Origin: Pirellulaceae bacterium | GTDB taxonomy: Bacteria; Planctomycetota; Planctomycetia; Pirellulales; Pirellulaceae | Reading direction: 5' to 3' | Length of the DNA: 64,000 nucleotides | Assembly (NCBI GenBank): GCA_019636385.1 | Contig: JAHBXT010000002.1 | Location: 434,001-498,000 of the forward strand | In this document: piece by piece, positions 50,979 through 59,761 of the stretch | Position numbering within the stretch: the first letter of the stretch is position 1 | Layout: every line of letters starts with the position of its first letter | Notes under the pieces: model-generated | The model's database searches: none | Seen by the model: only the letters and a program-made list of their open reading frames with translations | What the model was told of the DNA's origin: nothing | Made by a program: the position numbers and the translations under genes

Positions 50979-52595
50979 TTACCAAATCGCCAGCGCCGCA
51001 TAGATCCCTATAACCGTCAGGATCAAAATGGCACCGACTGGGCGGGCCATCTTCCAGGGCGTTAGATCGACGGCTTGTACATCGCGCTGTATGTAGGGCG
51101 CGGGTAGCCGACAGCCAAGCTTGCCAAGCGCCAGCTGCAGGAAGATCAGCACCGCGAATACACAGCCCATGTAATGGTAGCCAGATGCAAACCATTGTTT
51201 CAGCCATTCTCCCGGGAAAAATGTACCCAGCACCATTAGCGTCAAACCGGACAATAATGCAATTAGAGCCGAACGTCCATCAACGGTGCGATTGAATAGC
51301 CCCACCAACATGATGGCCAACAGTGGAATGAAGTACACGCCGTTAAGCTTCTGAAAAAAGCCGAATACCTGTTCACGGCCATGAAAAAAGTTGGGGGCTG
51401 CGAGCACTGCAAAGATGCCTACGATCAGGCTGCATATCTGCCCCGAGCGCACCAATTGGTGTTTGGTGGCTTGCGGATTCAGGAATTTCTGATGCACATC
51501 CAGCGAAAACAATGTTGCCGAGGAGTGCAGTACCGAATTAAACGTGGACAGGATCGTGCCAACGACGACGGCAGCAAAAAAGCCCACCAGCGGCGCCGGC
51601 AGTACATGACCCACCAGCGCACCATAAGCCTGATTAGCATCGCCGCCGACTCGCTGCGCGAACTCGGGGTGGGTCGCCACCAAATAGGCTGCGATGATGC
51701 CGGGCAGGATCAGAATGATGGGGGCCAATATCTTGAAGAAAGCTGCGATCAGAACGCCCTTCTGCCCTTCCGCCAGGTTTTTGGCAGCCAATGAGCGCTG
51801 GATGATCTGTTGGTTCGAGCACCAATAGAAGAAATTCAGTAGCAAGACTCCGGTCATCAGGGTGGGCCAGGAAACGTCTTCATCCAGACTACCTAGCGAC
51901 TGAAAGGCATCGGGATCGTGTGCTTTGATTTTCTGTAGTGCGTCAAGCCATGATTCACCAGGTTCGGTAATGGTCCCCAACGCGTAGTAGGTAATCAGCA
52001 AACCGCCAATCAGTAGCCCTGCTCCGTTAAACGTATCCGAGACCGCCACCGCCTTCAGCCCGCCAAAGATCGCGTACGCTCCGCCGACGATGGCAATAAA
52101 CGCAATCACCTGCCAAATAATCTGCAAATCACTGCCGGGCAGTATGTTGCTCAAATCTAGAATGTCGGTCAGACCTCGCGCGCCCAAGTACAGCACGAAC
52201 GGCAAAAGGATCAGCATGTAAGCCACGATAAAAATCAAGCTGGCCAATGTCCGCACCGCCGTGCCGTAACGCTGCTCCAGGAACTGGGGAATTGTCGCGA
52301 TACCAGACTTGAGGTAGCGCGGCAGGAAAACCAGAGCCAGCACGACCAGCGAGCAGCCGGCTACCACCTCCCAGGCCATGACCGACAGACCCTCCTTAAA
52401 GGCTCCAGCGTTCAGTCCAATCAACTGTTCGGTCGACAGGTTGGTCAGCAAAAGTGACCCGGCAATGTATTTTCCGGTTAAGCTACGTCCGGCCAGAAAG
52501 TAATCCACATCCGTCTCGAGACTCGAGCCCCGTACGATCCACCACGTCAACAACCCGACCAACCCAGTAAACAGCAAGAAAGTAACCACAGTCAT
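50979..52595 (-). CDS. Sodium:solute symporter (SSS family, SGLT-like)
   Basis: 538-residue inner-membrane symporter of the SSS family with about 14 hydrophobic helices. Recognised features: an N-terminal helix, then DVDYFLAGRSLTGKYIAGSLLLTNLSTEQLIGLNAG, the motif GGLKAVAVSDTFNGAGLLIGG and FYWCSNQQIIQRSLAAKNLAEGQKG. The C-terminal part is typical of vSGLT-like sugar transporters (FFAAVVVGTILSTFNSVLHSSATLFSLDVHQKF). It probably takes up a sugar or a related solute with Na+. The start is an ATG at 52595. It is a single gene. Confidence 0.92.
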   Translation of the reverse strand: MTVVTFLLFTGLVGLLTWWIVRGSSLETDVDYFLAGRSLTGKYIAGSLLLTNLSTEQLIGLNAGAFKEGLSVMAWEVVAGCSLVVLALVFLPRYLKSGIATIPQFLEQRYGTAVRTLASLIFIVAYMLILLPFVLYLGARGLTDILDLSNILPGSDLQIIWQVIAFIAIVGGAYAIFGGLKAVAVSDTFNGAGLLIGGLLITYYALGTITEPGESWLDALQKIKAHDPDAFQSLGSLDEDVSWPTLMTGVLLLNFFYWCSNQQIIQRSLAAKNLAEGQKGVLIAAFFKILAPIILILPGIIAAYLVATHPEFAQRVGGDANQAYGALVGHVLPAPLVGFFAAVVVGTILSTFNSVLHSSATLFSLDVHQKFLNPQATKHQLVRSGQICSLIVGIFAVLAAPNFFHGREQVFGFFQKLNGVYFIPLLAIMLVGLFNRTVDGRSALIALLSGLTLMVLGTFFPGEWLKQWFASGYHYMGCVFAVLIFLQLALGKLGCRLPAPYIQRDVQAVDLTPWKMARPVGAILILTVIGIYAALAIW

Positions 52596-53299
52596 AAAAG
52601 TCGAATCCTGTACCTGGGAGCGTCCACTGGTGGAGAAATTATCCGATCACCTGTGTCTCAGAATCGGAGGCCAGGATTATAACCGTACTTCCGCGTGCCT
52701 ACATTCGCCGGAACTTCGAGTAGCAAGAATTCATCAATGCTCTGGCCACAAGCCTAGTCAAATCAAACTTCGTGCCTGAATCATGCCAAATGTTGTCGGC
52801 TACCGTCGATGCTAGCTCGGGTTACACTGCCCCGCCTCCGGCCCTCAGGCAGCACCACGGGTCGGGCTCTTGCCCAGGCAGCGATTTCGAACGCGAGTAG
52901 TTCAGATCAGGGTTGGGCTGGCGCAGGGCCAAGCTGCTCTTAATGTATCATGTACGTGCAGCTACCCAGTCATGCTCCCATCGGTACAGGCTCGCATCAG
53001 TTGCGGCTGTTATTCGAAATCTGGACTGAGCCACGACCAAATTCTGAAGTGATCTCCCACATTGGCTTTCGCACTCGATTGCTGTTGCAAGAAACGCAAA
53101 ATGGACAGACGAACAATCGCAACAACAGGGTGAGTCTCTCTGGTCTGTCATGACAGCGATCTGAAGGCATGTTAAACTGCCATCGGAAGATGTCTGCTTG
53201 ATTGCGGAACGTCGCCAGGATTTGCTGTGCAGCTCACAGGTTTCTGTAAGCTGCGCCTGCGGCGGGGGCCGCAACCGTGAAGCAAGGAGAGTAACTGTA
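52596..53299. other. Long intergenic region
   Basis: About 700 nt between divergent genes with no supported coding sequence, RNA gene or repeat that I recognise. The membrane-protein frame at the right is open from 53198 but its likely start is at 53300. Confidence 0.5.
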
Positions 53300-53863
53300 G
53301 TGCGCCGGCTGTTTGCATTTTCAGTGTTTGTAATCGCCACACTGGTACTAATGGCCAGTGCCTATCCGATAAAGTTGTTCACAGAGCAAATCGCTGCGAG
53401 CTGGCCGTCCGCGATGTTCTATGCAGCCGCTTCGGCCGTTATGGTGCTCGGCGGATTAACACTGTTCGCGCTGGCGTTGAGAATGGATGGGCCACAGGAC
53501 GCGAGTGCAAATCGAGAGAAGGCTACGGGAGAGCCGGAGGCCGCCGAAACAGCTCTGTGCGTCCACCGAGAAAAGCCTAGCTTGTCTCAGTTCGCTGACC
53601 TTGATGTGAATTCTCTTTCGTTTCCGGGCTTACTGCTGGTCCTATTTTCGGCAGTATTTGGACTGACAGTATCTTTTTTCGGCCTATCGATCCTCTTGGC
53701 AATTTTGCCAGGTATCGGATGGTTGGCCAATCAATTGGGTGGCATGTTCGGATTTGTTGGGTTGATTGTATTTGTATTCGCGTCGGCGATTCCAGCATAT
53801 TTGGCGTATTTGCTTGGTGCGAAGGTACTGACAAAACTGAACATCCGCAGTTTCCGGTCATGA
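53300..53863 (+). CDS. Small membrane protein of unknown function
   Basis: 187-residue protein with four likely membrane segments: LFAFSVFVIATLVLMASAYP (N-terminal), SAMFYAAASAVMVLGGLTLFALAL, LLVLFSAVFGLTVSFFGLSILLAILPG and MFGFVGLIVFVFASAIPAYLAYLLG. A charged cytoplasmic loop with a Glu/Ala-rich stretch separates the second and third. I do not recognise a family. The GTG at 53300 is chosen because AAGGAGAG (53284-53291) stands 8 nt upstream; the open frame begins 34 codons earlier without such a site. Its neighbours give no clue to function. Confidence 0.65.
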   Translation: MRRLFAFSVFVIATLVLMASAYPIKLFTEQIAASWPSAMFYAAASAVMVLGGLTLFALALRMDGPQDASANREKATGEPEAAETALCVHREKPSLSQFADLDVNSLSFPGLLLVLFSAVFGLTVSFFGLSILLAILPGIGWLANQLGGMFGFVGLIVFVFASAIPAYLAYLLGAKVLTKLNIRSFRS

Positions 53864-54183
53864 CTTAGAAAAACCGAAGTTGATGCCTTCTTGCCAACAA
53901 TATCCGTGGGCGTACAACTAACTGCCATCCACTGTCGTCAAAAATTGACTCTGAGAGTGCCTAGTTGAGGGTGAAAGAGTGACAAGCGGTCCCAAGCAGG
54001 CGTCTTGAGGCGTGACGAAGTCTCGTTGCTGCGGTGCCGGAAACAGCGGAAGAATGCTTGATCTCTCGAGTTGGGACCACTTTTGCGATTCTGGAGCAAA
54101 ATTTAACAACACCGCGACAACAGCCGCGATAACAACAGTATCCGAACGAACGTCCGTTACCGTGTGTTGAGGGAGGATTTCCA
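53864..54183. other. Intergenic region
   Basis: 320 nt. Small minus-strand frames cross it and run into the next gene antisense; none has recognisable features. GGAGG at its right end is the ribosome site of the following gene. Confidence 0.5.
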
Positions 54184-55029
54184 ATGAATCGTACGATCAC
54201 TTCAGCGGTAGGCCATGGCGGCGTCAATAATCTACAAGATGCCAAGGTGATTCAGGAATTGCTGAATCAACATATCGGCAAGCTGACGCCTTTGCGTCCA
54301 TTGACAGTCGACGGTCGCGTTGGGCCGAATACTATTGCTGCGATCGTGGAATTCCAGAAGCGAATTGTAAAAATGTCGGCTCCAGATGGCCGAGTTGATC
54401 CAGGGGGTACAACATGGCGTTGGCTGTCAGCCAACGGTCCCGCGCCCGCAACAAGCAATGTGAGCGGCTCGGCTGCCGTGGTATACAAGGATTCTCTGCC
54501 AAGCGGCGAGCGAATCGTCGATCCGTACTGTTTTGACGTAATCCGCCTAGTCATGATTAACGCAGGCTGCTCAAAAGCCGTGATAACCAGCACGATACGC
54601 ACTCCGGAGGAGCAGGTGGATATCATGTACAGGAATGCCAAAATCAACTTGGCTGGCCAGTACGCTTTGTATGGAGCCAATGGAGACGCCGTCCTCAAAG
54701 TTTACGAGAACAACAAGACCAAACCCGAGGCGGATGTTAAGAAATTGATGGTCGATAAAGTGAAAGAGCTGCTGAAGTCTGGCAAGCGGGTCTCACTGCA
54801 TGTGACTACCCCAGAAGCCTACAAGCAAAAGAACATCATTGACATCGGAGTCAACTCGACGCAAGCAGCCGCTGGCACCACTTTCAATAAAGCCAAGATC
54901 ACTGCGGCTTTCGCGAAGGCGAAATCCGATGGCTACATCAAGGAGTTCATCGACGAAACCAACAAGTCGAATAACTGCTGGCACGTCGAAATTGTGCCCA
55001 ACGCCAAACCAGTACCTAAGAGCATCTAA
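54184..55029 (+). CDS. Peptidoglycan-binding protein with a possible M15-like peptidase domain
   Basis: 281 residues. The N-terminal 85 residues are a PG_binding_1 domain (NNLQDAKVIQELLNQ, LTVDGRVGPNTIAAIVEFQK, GRVDPGGTTWRWLS). The rest (about 110-275) has CFDVIRLVMINAG, ITSTIRTPEEQVDIMYRNAK and two His/Asp clusters, RVSLHVTTPEAY-NIIDIG and CWHVEIV. These could be the zinc ligands of a divergent M15 D,D- or L,D-peptidase (last motif WHxE). No signal peptide is seen, as in phage endolysins or type VI effectors. GAGGGAGG lies before the ATG. The M15 assignment is tentative; the PG-binding domain is sound. Confidence 0.7.
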   Translation: MNRTITSAVGHGGVNNLQDAKVIQELLNQHIGKLTPLRPLTVDGRVGPNTIAAIVEFQKRIVKMSAPDGRVDPGGTTWRWLSANGPAPATSNVSGSAAVVYKDSLPSGERIVDPYCFDVIRLVMINAGCSKAVITSTIRTPEEQVDIMYRNAKINLAGQYALYGANGDAVLKVYENNKTKPEADVKKLMVDKVKELLKSGKRVSLHVTTPEAYKQKNIIDIGVNSTQAAAGTTFNKAKITAAFAKAKSDGYIKEFIDETNKSNNCWHVEIVPNAKPVPKSI

Positions 55030-55096
55030 TCTTGGATGTTGGCTTTGGCTGCATGGCGATGGAGTTGCCAATTGTAATCGAGCAGCGGAGTGATAA

Positions 55097-55891
55097 ATGA
55101 CTGAGCCTTCCGGGCACGGCCAATCGCCAATTGTCGAACTAAAGGCCGATGGCGCACCTTCCGCAACGGCCAGAATTCCGGTTGCCATTGAAGGCAAGCA
55201 GCTTCAGTTGTCGATTACGGTCCCAACAGAACCGGTGAAACTCAGCTGCATACTGCCAATCCTACAGGGCTTTGCCAATCAGATTGTAGCTGCAGCAGTT
55301 ACCAAAGCAGCTCAGGCTAATGAGCAGGTTTCATGCAAGGCGGGCTGCGGTGCCTGTTGTCGTCAAATCGTACCGATCTCACCATCCGAAGCCCATGCAG
55401 TTCATCAGTTAGTGGAATCGCTTCCCGAACAACGGCGTGAGACCATTCGTCAACGCTTTCGACAAGCTGTCCAACGCCTGGATGAAGCCAATTTGTTGGA
55501 GTCGCTACGAGACGCAAAGTCGGAAATTGATGAAGCTCAAGTGGCTTCCGATTATTTCCAGTTGGGTATTGCATGCCCCTTTCTGGAGGATGAATCATGT
55601 TCGATCCATCAGGATCGACCTCTGGCCTGTCGGGAGTATCTGGTTACGTCGCCAGCAGTGGAGTGTTCGCGTCCAAGTTCCAGCAATGTCCGGTGCGTTC
55701 CGATTTCGGTCAGCACTTCCTGGGTTCTGCGTGCCATGGATTGGGATGCGCTGCCCTTGGGCGCAGGCTGGTTGCCGCTGGTCTTATCACTGGAATGGAC
55801 CGAAGATACACCTGAACCGACCCCACGACCAGGTCCACAGTGGATACAGCACTTTTTGGCTCGATTGGCCCGCCGTCCTAAGCCTCGCTAG
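55097..55891 (+). CDS. YkgJ-family cysteine cluster protein
   Basis: 264-residue protein of the CxxCxxCC zinc/iron-chelating (YkgJ) family. The first cluster is SCKAGCGACCRQIVPISPSE (about residues 75-95); the second is CPFLEDESCSIHQDRPLACREY followed by SPAVEC. Such proteins are thought to bind a metal or FeS centre; their role is not settled. The N-terminal 70 residues are a separate region (KQLQLSITVPTEPVKLSCILP). CGGAG stands 6 nt before the ATG. It follows the PG-binding gene by 67 nt on the same strand, so co-transcription is possible. Confidence 0.82.
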   Translation: MTEPSGHGQSPIVELKADGAPSATARIPVAIEGKQLQLSITVPTEPVKLSCILPILQGFANQIVAAAVTKAAQANEQVSCKAGCGACCRQIVPISPSEAHAVHQLVESLPEQRRETIRQRFRQAVQRLDEANLLESLRDAKSEIDEAQVASDYFQLGIACPFLEDESCSIHQDRPLACREYLVTSPAVECSRPSSSNVRCVPISVSTSWVLRAMDWDALPLGAGWLPLVLSLEWTEDTPEPTPRPGPQWIQHFLARLARRPKPR

Positions 55892-56337
55892 CCATCAGAC
55901 CATTGAACTATCTTGAAACTTCCTCGAGCAGTTGGGCTTTGCCAGGCAATCGTCGCCTTTGGCGGTGCCAGACGAAATCTGCCCACACCTTAGCGAAACA
56001 GTGCCATTCATGGCTGGACACTCACTGATACCCAGCTAAGAACCGAAACCAGCGCTCCATGCCTGTTGGATCTTTGGCACCCAAGATAATCGCTCAATTG
56101 CCGACCACGATCAGACCAGTCAATTTGTGATTGTGGTTCTGGGTGTTTCTCGAATTGGACAAGCTCTCGAAGCGCTGACTGACCAGTTCGACTCGACCTG
56201 TTTTTTTAGTGGACATGATCGGCTCTACAGAAGATCCAGCAGCGACACAGTTTCCACGGCCTTCGCAGAAAGAATCACGTCGCGCATAATTCTGTTTGTA
56301 GCAGAGTTTGGCGTTGACAACGTAGAGGTAGTACTCG
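55892..56337. other. Intergenic region
   Basis: 446 nt without a supported gene. A 73-codon frame in its right half overlaps the next gene's start and shows no recognisable features. Confidence 0.45.
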
Positions 56338-57036
56338 ATGCAAGCTGATTGGAAGTGGTCTGGAGGCTCGGTGGGGGCCCGGTGCGGTGATTGGTCGATC
56401 CAGGTGAATCCAGCCCGGCCTGACGTGCCGTTGGTGATCGCCGGCCAGAATGGATCAAGCTGGCAGGCGCTGGCGATTCGACCGCTACCGAAACATTCAT
56501 TGACCGTGGATGAACTGTATGAGCGCGACTGTGACCTGATCGCTCGATTTCGTCAGGCGGATCAAGACGGCTACGGATTTCAAGTTGACTGGCGGTTGCT
56601 GCCGGTCGCTCAACCGCTGTATGCTGCGGTTGAAGTGTGGATCAGCATCCAGACGCAATTGTTGGATTCATCGCCGAGCGTCGAAATCGTGAGCCAGTCG
56701 TCGGCGGGGTGGAAGCGCTGGACACACGGCGAACTTGCCGCTCAGTCTGGCGACGATGAGCAGTTGGATTCTAATTCGACGGCGGTACTGTCCAGCACAG
56801 ACTCACAGGCGACCTGGTTGTGGATGATCGAGCCCAGAGATCAAGTGCAAGTTCACTGGGTCAGCAGCCCTCAGGAATCGAGTCAGCGAGGAAATCTGTT
56901 TGGGGCGTTCTTGGAGAAAGGCGTAATCCGCCGCGCCCGGATGCAATTGCTGGTGGGTTCGAGTAAAATCAACCATCAGGATGTTGCTCAAGCTTATCAG
57001 CGACTGGCCCAACGCGCCTTGCCGCTGACGGCATGA
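56338..57036 (+). CDS. Conserved-looking hypothetical protein
   Basis: 232-residue soluble protein; no signal peptide or membrane segment. It is predicted to be mainly beta (DWSIQVNPARPDVPLVIAGQNG, YGFQVDWRLLPVAQPLYAAVEVWISIQ, ATWLWMIEPRDQVQVHW), with a helical C-terminus (VAQAYQRLAQRALPL). I do not recognise the family. The frame, the GAGG ribosome site and the codon use support a real gene. Beta-sandwich content suggests a structural or carbohydrate-binding role, but this is weak. Downstream lie a repeat core and the dispersed element copy C. Confidence 0.65.
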   Translation: MQADWKWSGGSVGARCGDWSIQVNPARPDVPLVIAGQNGSSWQALAIRPLPKHSLTVDELYERDCDLIARFRQADQDGYGFQVDWRLLPVAQPLYAAVEVWISIQTQLLDSSPSVEIVSQSSAGWKRWTHGELAAQSGDDEQLDSNSTAVLSSTDSQATWLWMIEPRDQVQVHWVSSPQESSQRGNLFGAFLEKGVIRRARMQLLVGSSKINHQDVAQAYQRLAQRALPLTA

Positions 57037-57060
57037 TGGCAAGCCGCAAAAAACGTTGCG

Positions 57061-57074
57061 ACCGTCGCCAGACG
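57061..57074 (+). repeat. Short palindromic repeat core
   Basis: ACCGTCGCCAGACG followed by CTGGCTACGG matches the core of the inverted repeat at 18557-18614 (reverse complement ACCGTCGCCAGACGG). It lies 25 nt after the hypothetical gene. Confidence 0.5.
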
Positions 57075-57152
57075 CTGGCTACGGTAGATGTTCGATTGCT
57101 GCATGCCTAATGGCGATGACGGTCGGCCGGTGAAGTTAGTGGGCGGCGATGT

Positions 57153-57265
57153 TGGTGGGCGGGGCCGGCGCAAGCCGACCACTCGCTTGATATGTCCAGT
57201 TGTCGCATTGGGCTTAGCTGTAGAAATACGCTACCAGGTGAGTCTGCCTGCTTGTCCCACCCTAC
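57153..57265 (-). repeat. Dispersed intergenic element, copy C (reverse orientation)
   Basis: Read on the minus strand it starts GTAGGGTGGGACAAGC (57265 downward) and ends GCGCCGGCCCCGCCCACCA. The opening is preceded by a second copy of TGTAGGGTGGG. The inner CATATCAAG...GGTCGGCTTGCG matches copy B. The rest of the 302-nt gap (57037-57338) shows only the short repeat core. Confidence 0.6.
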
Positions 57266-57338
57266 ACACCCACCCTACAAGTCGGAATCCGTACACGATT
57301 AACTATTGATCTACACTATTTGATAAAGACGTAAACAC

Positions 57339-58259
57339 ATGCAACCAACATGCTCTTCCAGACTCAGCCGTCGCCGATTGCTCAAAACTACAGCACAATT
57401 GGCAGTTGCGATGCCATTGCTGCGAGGCTCGGCTCAATTGTTTGCCGAAGATAAGGCCCCTAAGAAGCGGATTCTGTTTTTCACTCGTAGCCAGACCTTT
57501 GAACACTCCGTAATTCGACGAATCAGTGACGCACCTAGCCACGCAGGCCGCGTGATGAGTGAGTTTGCAGGGGCTGCCGGTTTTGAATTCCATGAGACCA
57601 AGGATGGCAGCGTGTTCGATGGCGACCTGGACCAATACGACGCCTTTTTCTTTTTCACAACCGGCGATCTGACCAAATCCGGTGGCGACAAACAGCCGCC
57701 GATGTCGGAAAAGGGCAAGCAGCGCTTGCTGGACGCGATTGCTGCGGGCAAGGGCATGTTCGGTAGTCATTGTGCTAGCGACACTTTTCACTCGGCTGGG
57801 CCGGCCTTTGAGAATCAAAGTGAGCGCGATCCCTATATTGATATGCTGGGGGGCGAGTTCATTCGGCATGGCCGCCAGCAGGAGGCAACGCAGCGCGTGG
57901 TGGATGCCAAATTCCCGGGCATGGGGCCGGCGGGAATGGAGTTCCGTATGCACGAAGAGTGGTATTCGCTCAAGAATTTTGCTCAGGATATGCACGTGCT
58001 GCTGGTGCAGGAAACCAAAGGCATGAAGGACTTGGACTACGATCGACCACCCTTCCCGGCTACATGGGTTCGCCGGCATAACCAAGGTCGCGTCTTCTAT
58101 ACTTCGATGGGTCACCGTGAAGACGTTTGGACCAACGCTATCTTTCAGTCGATCGTTGTTGGCGGGCTGCAGTGGGTCACACGGCAATTCGATGCTGATA
58201 TCAAACCGAACATGGCCGAAGTGACTCCGGAAGCTAGCAAACTGCCGGTTCCGAAATAG
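57339..58259 (+). CDS. Tat-exported ThuA-domain protein
   Basis: 306-residue ThuA-like protein (class I glutamine amidotransferase-like fold), common in planctomycetes and linked to sugar (trehalose) use. A twin-arginine signal SRRRLLKTTAQLAVAMPLL opens the protein. Domain features: KRILFFTRSQTFEHSVI, FEFHETKDGSVFDGDLDQYD, FGSHCASDTFHS (the fold's typical GxHC-like turn) and the C-terminal GRVFYTSMGHREDVWTNAIFQ. The catalytic Cys of true amidotransferases is not at its usual place. A long open frame on the opposite strand is its antisense shadow. Single gene. Confidence 0.9.
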   Translation: MQPTCSSRLSRRRLLKTTAQLAVAMPLLRGSAQLFAEDKAPKKRILFFTRSQTFEHSVIRRISDAPSHAGRVMSEFAGAAGFEFHETKDGSVFDGDLDQYDAFFFFTTGDLTKSGGDKQPPMSEKGKQRLLDAIAAGKGMFGSHCASDTFHSAGPAFENQSERDPYIDMLGGEFIRHGRQQEATQRVVDAKFPGMGPAGMEFRMHEEWYSLKNFAQDMHVLLVQETKGMKDLDYDRPPFPATWVRRHNQGRVFYTSMGHREDVWTNAIFQSIVVGGLQWVTRQFDADIKPNMAEVTPEASKLPVPK

Positions 58260-58492
58260 GTCAGCTGCCAAATTTAGCTGGATTGGCAAATAAACGCTGT
58301 TGGCACAGGATGGTGTGATGCGTTAAACTCGCCACCAGGACGGCTCATATCTTAGGGTGCAAGCCGGCGTAACCTGATGCGTGAGCGGGCGGAGGGCTTA
58401 GGTATAGGTTCCTCGCGAACGTTTGAGGTGGCGAAAGCTACGCTGACTCGCTGTTCCCTAAAGCCTGTTGTCAGCCATGGAGGGTGTTACAG

Positions 58493-59761
58493 ATGGCCAA
58501 GGAATCATTTCGCTTTATTCACGCTAGCGATTTTCACTTAGAGCGACCGCTGCAGGATATCTATGACCTGCCCGAACACCTCAAGCGGACGTTGGTCGAA
58601 GCCCCATGGAAAGCGGCTGAAGCCGTATTTGAACATGCGATCATCGAGAACGTTGACTTTGTAATCCTGTCCGGCGACATCTTGAATCCAGCGACCGCCG
58701 GGGCACAAGGCGTTGCATTTCTGTTGGACCAATTTGAACTGCTGCGGGCTCGCGGCATTCAGGTCTACTGGCTGGGAGGAACCGCTGACGACATGGATCG
58801 CTGGCCAGCCGCAGTGGCTTTGCCTGCCAATGTTCATGTATTCTCAAAGAAGGCTGTCGAAAGCTTCGTGTTTCGTCGCCATCAAACCTGCTTGGCGACG
58901 CTGATTGGGCGTAGCGTCGATGGCAATGAAATGGTTCGCGCTGCAGAACACGCTCACGACCCTGATGAAACATTTGTTATCGCCGTTGCCTACGGCAAGG
59001 CCGATGCAGAGTCGCTAGCTGCTGAAAATGTCCATTACTGGGCGTTGGGTGGCAAGCATCAAGCCAGCATCGTGCAAACCGAAGAGCCGGCCATTCGCTA
59101 CAGCGGATCTCCGCAGGCGCGCTGCTTGCAAGAGGAGGGGGCACATGGGTTTGTGCTGGTGGATGTCGATGCTCAGCGGCATGTCCAAATCCATACCATA
59201 GACGTAGACCTGATTCGCTACTCGGAGCAAGACATCGATGCTGATGACGTAGCCTTAGGACGCGATTTGCGGCAAACGCTGGCGAAGCGCGTAGCGCGGC
59301 TGCAAAGTGACGCGGCTGGCCGACACTTGCTGGTGAAATGGCGCATTAAGTTGGATTTAGAGAACGCGGAGATGGTGGGACCATCAGCGGTAGAAGAACT
59401 ATTGAGTTGGCTGCGGCGCGAGTTCGGGCATGGTCAGCCGTGTTGCTGGTCAACCGACATCGAGATACTGCCACCTGGCGAACTGCCAGCCAAATGGAAG
59501 GAAGAGGATACGATTCTGGGTGATTTCTTGAGAACGTCGGCCGAGCATCGCAAAGAGAGCGCCAAGCATCTAAATCTGAAGTCAATTGCCGATCTCGAAG
59601 TTCCCAGTACACATTTGTGGCAGGCGACGCTGTTGCCGGCCAACGCTTCGATTCAGTTGGCGACGCTACAAAAGAGTACGTTGTTGGGAGTTGATTTGCT
59701 GCGTGGCCATCAGGTCGATCTGTTAGCACCCACCCGCCGATTCGGAGGAGCTGCCAAGTGA
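58493..59761 (+). CDS. SbcD/YhaO-like phosphoesterase with substituted metal-binding motifs
   Basis: 422-residue homologue of the Mre11/SbcD/YhaO DNA repair nucleases. Motif I (ASDFHL: D13, H15) and motif II (SGDIL: D62) are kept. Motif III, normally GNHD, reads GGTAD (95-99). The His of motif IV is Tyr in VAYG (165-168). Motif V, normally GHxH, is GGKH (186-189). Catalysis is therefore doubtful; the protein may have become a structural partner. The C-terminal part (SNRLRREFG-like SWLRREFGHGQPCCW and LGDFLRTSAEHRKE) would bind the ATPase. Its stop overlaps the GTG start of the YhaN-like gene. The ATG at 58493 has GGAGGG 8 nt upstream. Confidence 0.85.
   Translation: MAKESFRFIHASDFHLERPLQDIYDLPEHLKRTLVEAPWKAAEAVFEHAIIENVDFVILSGDILNPATAGAQGVAFLLDQFELLRARGIQVYWLGGTADDMDRWPAAVALPANVHVFSKKAVESFVFRRHQTCLATLIGRSVDGNEMVRAAEHAHDPDETFVIAVAYGKADAESLAAENVHYWALGGKHQASIVQTEEPAIRYSGSPQARCLQEEGAHGFVLVDVDAQRHVQIHTIDVDLIRYSEQDIDADDVALGRDLRQTLAKRVARLQSDAAGRHLLVKWRIKLDLENAEMVGPSAVEELLSWLRREFGHGQPCCWSTDIEILPPGELPAKWKEEDTILGDFLRTSAEHRKESAKHLNLKSIADLEVPSTHLWQATLLPANASIQLATLQKSTLLGVDLLRGHQVDLLAPTRRFGGAAK

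Noticed and set aside
56127..56348. A 73-codon plus-strand frame before the hypothetical gene at 56338
   Set aside because: It overlaps the next gene's start in another frame and has no recognisable features.
57303..58289. A 328-codon open frame on the minus strand
   Set aside because: It is fully antisense to the ThuA-domain gene, which has a Tat signal and family motifs; the minus frame shows no recognisable domain.
58260..58492. A riboswitch-like leader before the YhaO-like gene
   Set aside because: The stretch is GC-rich with some self-complementary pieces (CCTC...GAGG), but no known riboswitch core was recognised.
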